From an uncultured Prevotellaceae bacterium (GTDB lineage Bacteria > Bacteroidota > Bacteroidia > Bacteroidales > Bacteroidaceae), in assembly GCA_900314755.1 (NCBI GenBank), contig OMWH01000016.1, forward strand, positions 1 to 64,000: a stretch of DNA of 64,000 nt, given 5' to 3'. Both the position numbers and the translations under genes were made by a program. Each line of letters opens with the position of its first letter. Positions within the stretch are counted from its first letter, which is position 1. Below, piece after piece: positions 36,832-44,876 of this stretch. The notes under the pieces were generated by a model, which did no database searches, was not told the origin of the DNA, and was given only the letters and a program-made list of their open reading frames with translations.

Positions 36832-37932
36832 CTATAATTTACATACCAATATAGAGTGCCCTTGCCCCAGATGGTCGTGTATCTGCTCTATTTCAAGACC
36901 AGCGTTATTGATGCACTGTTCCATATCCTCTGTATTATACATCTTAGAATTGCCATTTGCAATAGCCGTAAAATACAGACTGGTCATTGTCAGACAAAAT
37001 GCTGCTGGTTCGAATCGCTGTCTGTCCCAAAGCGTCTCCATAATATATATACGGGTTTGCGCTGTCATTACTTGTTTGGCACGCCTCAAAATACTTGTAA
37101 TTTGTTCCATGCTAAAACAGTCTAAGAACTGGCTCATCCATATTGCGTCCAAACCACCTTCACGATGCGGAAAGGTAACCCTTTCATCCAACAAGTTGAT
37201 ACCGTAGCCACTAATGCGGTCAGCACCATCCTTGCCTTGAATATTGTCCTGCATCATAGCTATCTGCTGAGGCAAATCCAAAATTGTCACTTCTGCATCC
37301 TTTTGATAACCGACACACTGCAAAGCCCATTTCCCTGTATTACCACCGACATCATACAGCGACTTAACATGGTGTTCGTCAAAAATAATCTTAAGAGCCT
37401 CTGGAAAGGAGCTGTCACTATAAAAATGATCAAATCCAAACCAGCTCTTTTGTACTTGTGGCGGTAAGCTTGACAGCCCTTCATACACCGTAGGCCAATC
37501 TCCGAAGTGTTTTAATCCTTCTGGCTTTCCATTACGCAGAGATTCTTCCAGATGAAACCATCCTTCATAGTTCACATCGTGATTGAAGTCCATATTAACC
37601 CTTGTAGCAGGATCATTGATCAAGAACCATCCCGTTTTTGAAATGGTAAATTTATCATTGGCAACATCTACTAATACAAGTCCAATGCTCAGCGAGGCTT
37701 CCAAAAGACATTTCACGGCATAATCCGATAGACCTGTCTGTGCCACAATCTCTTCTCTTGTGAGACCATCATCCGAATCGCGAATCAGGTCGAGTATTCC
37801 AAATTTAAGCATCAAACGGGAGACTTGGAAAACTACTGGTCCCCACGCAATAAACTCTGCTAACCGCTGTGCCTCACGAGCAGATAATCTTTCGGTAGTA
37901 TATCGTTTTATTAAATCAGTTGATAGATTCAT
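36832..37932 (-). CDS. SAM-dependent O-methyltransferase
   Basis: About 366 residues of the plant-type/PF00891 O-methyltransferase fold. The N-terminal dimerisation winged helix (LTREEIVAQTGLSDYAVKCLLEA) is followed by SAM motif I DVGGNTGKWA near residue 194 and TILDLPQQIAMM. A probable substrate is a phenolic hydroxyl on the aryl head or a chain hydroxyl; known aryl polyenes carry a methylated aryl head group. The preceding gene (37936) ends 3 bases upstream. Confidence 0.88.
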   Translation of the reverse strand: MNLSTDLIKRYTTERLSAREAQRLAEFIAWGPVVFQVSRLMLKFGILDLIRDSDDGLTREEIVAQTGLSDYAVKCLLEASLSIGLVLVDVANDKFTISKTGWFLINDPATRVNMDFNHDVNYEGWFHLEESLRNGKPEGLKHFGDWPTVYEGLSSLPPQVQKSWFGFDHFYSDSSFPEALKIIFDEHHVKSLYDVGGNTGKWALQCVGYQKDAEVTILDLPQQIAMMQDNIQGKDGADRISGYGINLLDERVTFPHREGGLDAIWMSQFLDCFSMEQITSILRRAKQVMTAQTRIYIMETLWDRQRFEPAAFCLTMTSLYFTAIANGNSKMYNTEDMEQCINNAGLEIEQIHDHLGQGHSILVCKL

Positions 37933-37935
37933 AGC

Positions 37936-38439
37936 CTATTTAAATAGTTTCTTAAATAAAGAACCAAGATCTTCTCCTGCTTCTTTCATGGGATCACGTA
38001 ATGTTATTTCATCGTTGTCGTCTCCATCAGTTTTGAACTCTATAGTTGCCACTTTTTCATTTGTTTCTTTGTTGAAAATATACGCATGAGCTTTAATGTC
38101 ACCTCCTCCATTTATCTTGAGAGGAGTGATGACCATTTCATACTTCCCTTTGTTTCTAGATGTAACAGGAACGGCAGAAAAATGAGACTTAAAAGTTTCT
38201 TCGTTAAACTTTTTAAAGAAATACTTAAGGGATTCTTCTTCCCAATTCTCCATTCTTGAAGCTTTATCCAAAAACTCTTGGAAAGGTCTGTTCTTCTTGT
38301 ATACAAGCTTAGAGCAGTCTAGTGAAACTGCTATATTCTTTTCTCCCTTAATGCAATCAAGGGACCCTTCTACTAATTTTGCCCCACTTGCATTTACAAC
38401 TGATACTAAAAAGGCAATAAATAAAAAAAACTTTCTCAT
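37936..38439 (-). CDS. Secreted protein of unknown function
   Basis: About 167 residues with a signal peptide (MRKFFLFIAFLVSVVNASGAK) and Lys-rich mature sequence. The C-terminal part (DGDDNDEITLRDPMKEAGEDLGSLFKKLFK, as two adjoining blocks) recalls periplasmic DUF4410/DUF4468-type Bacteroidetes proteins, but I cannot name it with confidence. It lies between the FabF-like and methyltransferase genes in the operon and may be a periplasmic helper for export. Confidence 0.7.
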   Translation of the reverse strand: MRKFFLFIAFLVSVVNASGAKLVEGSLDCIKGEKNIAVSLDCSKLVYKKNRPFQEFLDKASRMENWEEESLKYFFKKFNEETFKSHFSAVPVTSRNKGKYEMVITPLKINGGGDIKAHAYIFNKETNEKVATIEFKTDGDDNDEITLRDPMKEAGEDLGSLFKKLFK

Positions 38440-38495
38440 TCTTACTTGATCTTTGAAAAATTTTTAGATATTATTTAAGCATTTCTTCTTAATTA

Positions 38496-39722
38496 TTATA
38501 GTATATTTTTTATGACTAAAGCACTATTGGTTCCTCCAAATCCAAAGGAATTACTCAGCACCGTATTCACTTCCATATCTACAGTTTTTGCCGTTAGATT
38601 AATCTTTTCTGAATACTCATCAGGATTTTCAAAATTAATATTGGGAGCCACAAAATTATTTTTCATCATAATAATACTGTAAACAACCTCACTGGCTCCT
38701 GCCATCCAACATTCATGACCAGTCATCGATTTGGTACTGCTAATCAGAGCACGCTGCCCATGAAAAAGTCTGTCAAGAGCAATGGCTTCATACATATCAC
38801 CCTGGTGTGTAGATGTGGCATGTGCGTTGATGTAATCAATATCATCCAGCCCGACTCCTGCATCCTTCATAGCCCGTGACATAGCAGTGACGCTACCAAC
38901 ATCACTCGGTTCTGAAATACCTCCGCCATTACTTGAGAAACCATAACCAATTACTTCTGCTAAAATAGTAGCACCACGCCTTACGGCATGGTCATAATCT
39001 TCCAACACCAAGGCAGCTGCTCCACCACTTGGAACTAAACCGTCTCTATCCCTATCAAAGGGGCGACTGGCTTTTGTTGGCTCATCCATTTTTACGGAGA
39101 ATGCGCCAAGAGCATCAAATGAGGCCATAGAATAATAGTTGGTTTCTTGAGCGCCACCACAAAGAACCATTTCTTGGAGACCCTGCTTTATAAGCATATA
39201 CCCCAATCCTATAGAGTGGCTTCCACTAGCGCAGGCCGCACTGATGGTGAAGTTAACACCACGCAAATGGAAAATGGTACTGAGATTCATATTCACCGTT
39301 GAATTCATCGATTGGAATATGAGACCATAACCTAACATTGCGGAGTCATGTTTTTCGTCCATTATCTTTGAAGATTCTATCACAGGTTTGGCTGATGAAT
39401 CATTACCAAAGATGCAACCAACTTCATTATCAAGTAGATATTGATTGTCAATTCCTGCCTGTTCAAATGCCTGGCGACTTGCCATATAAGCATATTGCGC
39501 TTCTTCTGACATGCCAGCACGAGTGTGTCTGTCAAGCATTTGCTTTGTAATAACGGGGGACTCGACTATACCAGTCAATCCTGAACGATATCCATATTCA
39601 AGCCTTTCTTGTTGAATACCAATACCAGATTTGCCATAATACAAAGATTCTTTTACTGTTTCAATATCTGTTCCAAGGCATGACCAAATTCCCATGCCCG
39701 TGATTACAACTCTTCTTGCCAT
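38496..39722 (-). CDS. FabF-like beta-ketoacyl-ACP synthase
   Basis: About 408 residues, the normal length for KAS II. The active Cys is in SAACASGSHSIG near residue 165, with His in INAHATSTHQGD and His in KSMTGHECWMAGASE. It has no C-terminal extension, unlike the other two ketosynthases of the cluster. It is likely a main condensing enzyme of polyene elongation, working with the FabG-like reductase encoded just upstream. Confidence 0.93.
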   Translation of the reverse strand: MARRVVITGMGIWSCLGTDIETVKESLYYGKSGIGIQQERLEYGYRSGLTGIVESPVITKQMLDRHTRAGMSEEAQYAYMASRQAFEQAGIDNQYLLDNEVGCIFGNDSSAKPVIESSKIMDEKHDSAMLGYGLIFQSMNSTVNMNLSTIFHLRGVNFTISAACASGSHSIGLGYMLIKQGLQEMVLCGGAQETNYYSMASFDALGAFSVKMDEPTKASRPFDRDRDGLVPSGGAAALVLEDYDHAVRRGATILAEVIGYGFSSNGGGISEPSDVGSVTAMSRAMKDAGVGLDDIDYINAHATSTHQGDMYEAIALDRLFHGQRALISSTKSMTGHECWMAGASEVVYSIIMMKNNFVAPNINFENPDEYSEKINLTAKTVDMEVNTVLSNSFGFGGTNSALVIKNIL

Positions 39723-39769
39723 TTATCTAAAGTAAACTTATTTTACATCATTCGCACTAATTGCAATTC

Positions 39770-39898
39770 TCACATATGCAGTTTCTGGGTGTTACCAATA
39801 ACGATAGGCCCATTTTTCAGAGTGACTTTCAGATTACTTGTTTGCGCAGATGAAAAGGCGCAAATCAAACAAAACACGATTAACAAATATTTTTTCAT
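39770..39898 (-). CDS. 42-residue secreted peptide or truncated secreted protein
   Basis: This short frame starts with ATG 15 bases after the fabG-like stop and encodes MKKYLLIVFCLICAFSSAQ, a textbook signal peptide, then about 23 residues to a TGA. It is in the same direction and gap as the operon genes. It may be a genuine small envelope protein, or the remnant of a longer gene cut by a stop, since the remaining bases before the FabF gene do not continue in frame. I see no homologue I can name. Confidence 0.5.
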   Translation of the reverse strand: MKKYLLIVFCLICAFSSAQTSNLKVTLKNGPIVIGNTQKLHM

Positions 39899-39913
39899 TC
39901 TAAAATCAGTTGA

Positions 39914-40645
39914 TTAAGTATACAATCCACCATTAACATTGATAGTTTCTCCTGTAATATAAGAAGCGTCATCTGACACGAGAAAAGCAACTAAAGCCGC
40001 GACTTCATCTGGTTTGCCAAATCTTCCAACGGGGATTAGTTTTTTTAATTCTTCTTCTGGCAGTTCCTTGGTCATATCAGTCTCTATAAACCCAGGGGCA
40101 ATTGCGTTAACTGTAATATTTCGAGACGCAACTTCTTGGGCCAGAGCCTTTGTTGCCCCAATAAGAGCTGCCTTAGCGGCACTGTAATTCACCTGACCAG
40201 GAAGGCCTTTGACACCAGAAAGAGATGTGACATTAATTATTCTTCCTTCACGCTTGCGTGGCATCATATGCTTCAACAACCGTCTTGTAATATAAAAGAA
40301 TCCATCAAGAGTTGTATTTATGACTTGGTGCCAGTCTTCGTCCGACATCATAAACATCAGTCCATCGCGTCTAATTCCAGCATTGTTTACTAAAATCGAA
40401 ATATAATCATCTGGATGATTCCGCTCCCAAGAATCAATTGCTTCATCTACTCTATTCTTGTCTGAAACATCGAAAGGCATCAACTCTGCAATTGCCCCTT
40501 CTTGCTCTACTAAAGTCTTTGTTTCTTGGGCCGCTTCAATATTCGAATTGAAGTTAATGAGTATAGGCATGCCCATTTTGGCCAATCTAATACATATAGA
40601 TCGTCCGATTCCTCTTGACCCGCCAGTGACTAGAATAAATTTCAT
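39914..40645 (-). CDS. FabG-like 3-oxoacyl-ACP reductase, first gene of the cluster
   Basis: About 243 residues of the short-chain dehydrogenase family: NADP-binding GGSRGIGRSI near the start, NNAGIRRDG, catalytic Ser/Tyr/Lys in TSLSG and YSAAKAA, ending with DDASYITGETINVNGG as in FabG. It reduces 3-oxoacyl-ACP to the 3-hydroxy form. It is the first gene downstream of the only cluster promoter, with a leader of about 370 nt; the whole cluster probably reads from here to 17785. Confidence 0.93.
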   Translation of the reverse strand: MKFILVTGGSRGIGRSICIRLAKMGMPILINFNSNIEAAQETKTLVEQEGAIAELMPFDVSDKNRVDEAIDSWERNHPDDYISILVNNAGIRRDGLMFMMSDEDWHQVINTTLDGFFYITRRLLKHMMPRKREGRIINVTSLSGVKGLPGQVNYSAAKAALIGATKALAQEVASRNITVNAIAPGFIETDMTKELPEEELKKLIPVGRFGKPDEVAALVAFLVSDDASYITGETINVNGGLYT

Positions 40646-41019
40646 TAGCCAGCAGTTAAATAATAACCGTCGGCTACCTTAACGGTTGGTTATACCTTAA
40701 ATATTAATTTAAATAGAAAGCATGGAGCCTGTCTGTCGCTCGCTTCACGTTCTAAAGGCTCTCGCATTGCCCGACTAATCGAAACGAGCAACTTGAAGAG
40801 CCCCACACCGAATGATATATATACCTCTTTACGATTACAAATCGTTTAGAGGGTGATATAATCATCCCAGGGACGTCACAGTTGCTTTGTTTTTGACTAG
40901 TCGTTCGAACTTGCGAGATTCTTAGAACGTCAAAGCCAAAGCGTACATTAACGCCTTTCTTTTTATATGCCCCACCCATTCGAATCGTCTTTAAGGATTC
41001 TACTTCGGTGTGGAACCGT
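40646..41019 (-). ncRNA. Long structured 5' leader RNA of the aryl polyene-type operon (candidate riboswitch/attenuator)
   Basis: The minus-strand transcript is predicted to start near 41018, just before a 10-bp helix (41004-41013 with 40803-40812) that encloses about 190 bases. Inside are a 29-base hairpin at 40824-40852 (two perfect stem parts, ACA triloop), a hairpin at 40938-40958 and a 5-bp hairpin at 40982-41000. Segment 40922-40930 pairs perfectly with 40747-40755 outside the closing helix, a 9-bp pseudoknot. Segment 40756-40762 can pair with 40797-40802 or with 40725-40730, but not both. A 6-bp hairpin (40665-40670/40682-40687) lies 20 bases from the FabG start codon. I recognise no known family. 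A 75-codon frame crosses it but lacks any sign of being a gene. Confidence 0.55.
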
Positions 41020-41022
41020 CTG

Positions 41023-41030
41023 CAAAGATA
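41023..41030 (-). promoter_or_regulatory. -7 box, promoter of the aryl polyene-type operon
   Basis: TATCTTTG followed by GCAGACGG on the minus strand, with TTG about 21 bases upstream fitting the -33 TTTG element. It is the only clear promoter upstream of the cluster, and downstream genes overlap or are closely packed. Confidence 0.7.
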
Positions 41031-41114
41031 GGCAATTTATTCTAAAATCTGCAACAAATTAAAAATACTTTTATTTAGAATGTAAAAAATAGTAAAATAG
41101 TGTTTTTTAGATAA

Positions 41115-41150
41115 AATGGGCTTTCTCAATTTCGGGTCATAAATGAAGCC
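41115..41150 (-). terminator. Possible weak terminator after the relaxase gene
   Basis: On the minus strand GGGCTTC and GAAAGCCC near the relaxase stop can pair across a loop of about 20 bases, followed by ATTTTATC. It could insulate the mobilisation genes from the cluster promoter. The loop is long, so this is tentative. Confidence 0.35.
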
Positions 41151-43353
41151 CCCGTTTATGACTGCCTAGAATCATTACTTTTGCTGCCTGATGACAACGG
41201 CGGGCAAAGGCTAAGTCGTCTTCTTTATCTTTCCGACGAGGGAGGTCATTGTTGCATCCTCCACCACCGCAGGATTGGGAGATAGTAGTAGCGGCATCAA
41301 CATAGCCAAAGAACAGGCTGGCTGTGGTGGCGGCTACCTCTGCCACATTCTCTACTATCCCTTCTGCCAGGTTCAAGCCTGTATCCACAAGGAAACGCAC
41401 AGCAGACTCGGCTCCTATCTGATAGACCTCAGATTTGGTTCCAACAGCAATGTTGCGAAGAGCATCGATGGCCTTCAACATCCATCTTGCATTGGCCAAA
41501 CGATCCTTGGGGTTGTCGCCGAGTGCCTTCCTCACAGTTTCTTTCTCCCTGTCATTCATGACGTATCTATCGAGTCTGGGATTGATGATGACCTGAACGG
41601 CATTCCAAAGACCAGACCAGACGGACTCCAAGACGCTGGACATGTTATCGTAGTTATCGGCTTTCGCCTTTGCTCTCTCGTAGGAATCAATAGTGATGCC
41701 TCGTTTTGTCATCTCGTCGTATTGGTGAATCTTCTTGATGGCTATGACATTCTGACGCAACTCCTGCTTGACAATAGCTCGGCTCCTGCGAGTCAACTCG
41801 TCTTTGTGAACGGAGGCAAAACTACGAAGAATAGTCTGCATGTCGGTCATCACAGACTTGATGTCTGCATCACGCTTCTTCCTGACTTCTTTAGGGTCAT
41901 CGAAGAAGCCTATCTTTCGAGCCTTGATCTTATCTATCTCTTCAAAAGTGGCGGTGAGGACATCCATGATGGTGACATGCAACTTGCCATTTGCCTTCAG
42001 ATTATCGATAATGACACAATTTGCCTCAGGGTTATAAGCGAACACCATCTTGTCGAAACTCACCATATTGGCCACCTCCTTGGGGTCGCCAACGGCATTG
42101 ACCAGTTCTTCAACTCTTTCTTCCAGCGCAGTTTTCTCCTTTTGGACTTTGTCCTTCTCCTGTTTGGCATCATTCAGATCTTTACGGGCTGTTTCCACCT
42201 GTGTCGCCATCTTAGCCACTTGTTCACGCCCTTCCCGGATGTCATTTTCAACCAAAGATTGTGTCCGTCCTGCCTGCTGAAGTTTCTCCTGAATTACAGC
42301 ATACTTCTCATTTGCTGCTTCTGCTTTCTGTTCTGCCTCCTCAGCCTTTTTCAGAGCCTCCAACCTCTCTCGTTCCAGTTTCCGCTTACTCTTCTTGCGA
42401 TGCTCTTTGCGTTCCTCTGGTGTCATCAGCGATGTATCCTCGCCTCTTGCCAATCCCCATTTGCAGTTGACTTCTTCATGGAGCATGGTGTGCCATTGCT
42501 TGTACGACCTCTTTGCCTGATACTTGGTTTCTCCGAAGTAATAGGAATAACTGACCGTTGGAACCTTTTTCTTCACGGCAGGCTTATAGAAACGCTGCTC
42601 GTCTTCACTCAACCGTTGGAATTGTCGGGTGTTGATATGCTCTGGACGTTGTTTGCCGTCAGACTTCACACCTGATGCAAGCTCATAGCCACCCGTCCTG
42701 CCCTTAGGCATCCGCTCCGCAACAGGAACCACCAAAGCATGGAAATGTGGGGTAGTTTCGTCCAAATGACACTCAAGTCCGAGAACGTTCTCCTCACCGA
42801 ACTTCCTGCATAGGAAGTCATAATAATCCAATGCCAAGGTCTCAATTTGTTTACGTCCCGGATGGTCTGGGTCATCAGCCAAAGTGACAGAACTATTGTC
42901 CTCGCGCCAATCGAAATCCATCGGTTTGCCAAAGGCTATCTCCGTCATGCGGTCATGGTCACCGTTGAGAACGAAGTCAATACAGGTGTTTGGCTGATTG
43001 GGAGCATCGAGAGACCAAGGCTTGAATTTCAGTTCTTTCAATCGTTCGTCGTATCTCTCCTTCAATGACTTTTCCTGCGTTCCAAGAGGGATGATGGTAG
43101 GTCGGGCATAGATAGTTTCCCCATTTATCTTGCCAATCTTCCTACCTCTCTTAATCTCAAAGTTGAGATGCCTCCTCGACCAGTCGTAACGGTTTCCAGG
43201 CTCCTTATTCTTGGCATCGTAAGTCTCCTCAGTCCATCCACGTCGCTCATTTTCCCTGCCTTGTGCTGAAACGAAGGATGGGGAAGCGGAGATATTGAGC
43301 GACTGGTATTGTTTCTCACATATTTGCATAGCCATATACTTTTCGTTGATCAT
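41137..43353 (-). CDS. MobV-family relaxase (Pre/Mob plasmid recombination enzyme)
   Basis: About 738 residues. The N-terminal relaxase domain carries the MobV motif HLDETTPHFHALVVPV near residues 189-204 (HxDE...PHxH, metal binding). It would nick oriT and pilot the strand during mobilisation. A long Lys/Glu-rich coiled coil follows (~320-430), then a helical C-terminal domain of unknown role. MINEKYMAMQ offers starts at 43353 or at the seventh codon; the second has the better purine-rich upstream region. The candidate oriT lies immediately upstream. It is the last gene of the mobilisation block before the cargo. Confidence 0.9.
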   Translation of the reverse strand: MINEKYMAMQICEKQYQSLNISASPSFVSAQGRENERRGWTEETYDAKNKEPGNRYDWSRRHLNFEIKRGRKIGKINGETIYARPTIIPLGTQEKSLKERYDERLKELKFKPWSLDAPNQPNTCIDFVLNGDHDRMTEIAFGKPMDFDWREDNSSVTLADDPDHPGRKQIETLALDYYDFLCRKFGEENVLGLECHLDETTPHFHALVVPVAERMPKGRTGGYELASGVKSDGKQRPEHINTRQFQRLSEDEQRFYKPAVKKKVPTVSYSYYFGETKYQAKRSYKQWHTMLHEEVNCKWGLARGEDTSLMTPEERKEHRKKSKRKLERERLEALKKAEEAEQKAEAANEKYAVIQEKLQQAGRTQSLVENDIREGREQVAKMATQVETARKDLNDAKQEKDKVQKEKTALEERVEELVNAVGDPKEVANMVSFDKMVFAYNPEANCVIIDNLKANGKLHVTIMDVLTATFEEIDKIKARKIGFFDDPKEVRKKRDADIKSVMTDMQTILRSFASVHKDELTRRSRAIVKQELRQNVIAIKKIHQYDEMTKRGITIDSYERAKAKADNYDNMSSVLESVWSGLWNAVQVIINPRLDRYVMNDREKETVRKALGDNPKDRLANARWMLKAIDALRNIAVGTKSEVYQIGAESAVRFLVDTGLNLAEGIVENVAEVAATTASLFFGYVDAATTISQSCGGGGCNNDLPRRKDKEDDLAFARRCHQAAKVMILGSHKRGLHL

Positions 43354-43390
43354 GTGGGGGTCTTGGGGGCTGCAGTCCCTTAGCGGAGGT

Positions 43391-43485
43391 CCAGGAGAGG
43401 GTCACTCCTGGTCAGGTCTCAAGGGCAGACAGCCTTTGGCATATTGGGGTAAAATGGCAGAATTGACATTATTACCCCTAATATG
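43391..43485. other. Candidate oriT (inverted repeats upstream of the relaxase)
   Basis: The 142-base gap before the relaxase gene holds two inverted repeats. One pairs CCAGGAG (43391-43397) with CTCCTGG (43405-43411). The other, larger, pairs 43440-43456 (core TATTGGGGTAA) with 43467-43485 (core TTACCCCTAATA), interrupted by small bulges. Relaxase nick regions are usually next to such repeats and beside the mob gene. The nick site itself is not identified. Confidence 0.5.
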
Positions 43486-43495
43486 TTGTGGACTA

Positions 43496-44083
43496 TTATT
43501 GTAGTCCACCCTGCGGCACGCCCGTCTTGTTCCATTCCTTGTCGCGCAGATAGACTAACAGGTAAGAGCGAGATGCGAGGTCACCTTGCAATCGCTGTGC
43601 ATGAGCGAATGCTGTTGTTCGTTCATCTGCCGTCAATAGCTTCCAAGAATCGAATGCTTGCGACTCGTTATTTCCAGTCTTGCCGTAGATTTGTTTTATT
43701 CGCTCAAAAGACGAGGTGGGGTCATTAGCATTGAAATCGGTTTCACTCTTCTCCTCACTATCGTTCGCTGTAGAAGCAGGAGGATTGTCGATAGCTCTCT
43801 TCGATACATTAGCAGGTCTGGCAGTGGTTTTAGCAGTTCTGCACTTTGCACTCTCACTGCATTTACGGCTCTTTACCTCTGCTGCCGTTCGTAAGGAATC
43901 AAGATCCTGGGCAATCAGGTCGAAGTAGGTTTCCAAGCGAAGGTCATCCATTGCAGGGCGTGCGCCATCGGTTGCATACGCTACGACAGCCTTCACCAGC
44001 TTACCTACTTCACTGTTGTTCATTCGTGTACATGCTACAATGAGCACGTTCGATAAAAACGGAATACGTTCAATTGACTTCAT
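43496..44083 (-). CDS. DUF6291-like helix-turn-helix/replication-associated protein
   Basis: About 195 residues from MKSIERIPFLSN. A segment near residues 20-60 (NNSEVGKLVKAVVAYATDGARP followed by LRLETYFDLIAQD) resembles the DUF6291 or phage replisome-organiser pattern. The middle is low-complexity and charged (Ser/Lys/Ala/Asn). The C-terminus (FERIKQIYGKTGN) is not recognised. The frame opens nine codons earlier at 44110, but the second ATG is preferred. It lies just upstream of the oriT region, typical of mobilisable elements in Bacteroidetes, and its role is inferred as element maintenance or mobilisation. Confidence 0.6.
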   Translation of the reverse strand: MKSIERIPFLSNVLIVACTRMNNSEVGKLVKAVVAYATDGARPAMDDLRLETYFDLIAQDLDSLRTAAEVKSRKCSESAKCRTAKTTARPANVSKRAIDNPPASTANDSEEKSETDFNANDPTSSFERIKQIYGKTGNNESQAFDSWKLLTADERTTAFAHAQRLQGDLASRSYLLVYLRDKEWNKTGVPQGGLQ

Positions 44084-44147
44084 TTCAAAATAAATTAAAG
44101 GGTTAAACAATTATTTACATCACACGTTATACTTTATCTTCTCGCCA

Positions 44148-44876
44148 TCAGAACACACCCAAGGCGATCTCTTTTTCTGCTTCAGCTATCATCTCATCGG
44201 TGACACCGTGAGAGAACTTGTAGAGAGTATGCTGCCGAGGATCCTCACCTTGCTCTATCCATTTACGTACTTGGAGTCTAAGACCATCAAGACCGCAAGG
44301 CTGTTTATCATCACTCTGAGGTTTCACCGAGGTGTAACCATACTTTGCCACCTGACTGCCCCACCACTCCTTGAACTTCTTATTGTACTGGATGATGATG
44401 TCCTCAGGGTCGAACTCTCGGAACGACTCCTTATAGTCAGGATAGTTGGCGAAATAGCAGAGCAATTTGACAGGCGTACACTCTCCACCATTGCGACCGA
44501 GGAATATTGCAGCTACATTTGTGCAGACATCCTTGCCAAGTTCTTTACCACTCCTTTCAACCATCAGGTAGTACCCCAAGAAATGCTTTACAAAGAGTGC
44601 CACATCTGCATCCTTGGTATTGTAGATCAGATTGAGTCGGTTTAATGAAGGAACAACGGTATTCACCGCCTTATCAACATGCTCCAGTGCATATCTCCAA
44701 GAATCTGGGCCAAAGGCTTTATAGAACTTGTCCAAGGTTGGGTATCTCTGCAAGAATACCATTTCACTCTCCGTTAGCTGTTCTAATGGTACGCTGTTCG
44801 AGCTCTTCGACAAAATTTCTTGCCTCAGACCTGTTATCATTGCGTCCACATTCTTTGTTACATCTATCTGTTCCAT
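44148..44876 (-). CDS. Conserved-looking mobile-element protein of unknown function
   Basis: About 242 residues, mostly helical (YPTLDKFYKAFGPDSWRYALEHVDK, then FVKHFLGYYLMVERSG), without a motif I can assign. Its start overlaps the preceding gene's 3' end by 113 bases in a different frame, unusually long for two real genes. Both frames have normal length and composition, so neither is discarded. It is part of the mobilisation/replication block. Confidence 0.6.
   Translation of the reverse strand: MEQIDVTKNVDAMITGLRQEILSKSSNSVPLEQLTESEMVFLQRYPTLDKFYKAFGPDSWRYALEHVDKAVNTVVPSLNRLNLIYNTKDADVALFVKHFLGYYLMVERSGKELGKDVCTNVAAIFLGRNGGECTPVKLLCYFANYPDYKESFREFDPEDIIIQYNKKFKEWWGSQVAKYGYTSVKPQSDDKQPCGLDGLRLQVRKWIEQGEDPRQHTLYKFSHGVTDEMIAEAEKEIALGVF

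Noticed and set aside
40752..40979. 75-codon minus-strand open frame in the operon leader
   Set aside because: It overlaps the predicted structured RNA, has no ribosome-binding site, and shows no domain-like pattern. It is kept only as the alternative to test in the leader finding.
40803..41013. 6S RNA, tmRNA or RNase P RNA
   Set aside because: The branched hairpins inside the closing helix do not form the single rod of 6S RNA. No tRNA-like ends (tmRNA) and no RNase P core sequences are seen.
41275..42675. 466-codon plus-strand frame antisense to the relaxase
   Set aside because: It is a shadow frame of the relaxase gene, whose MobV motif is clear on the other strand.
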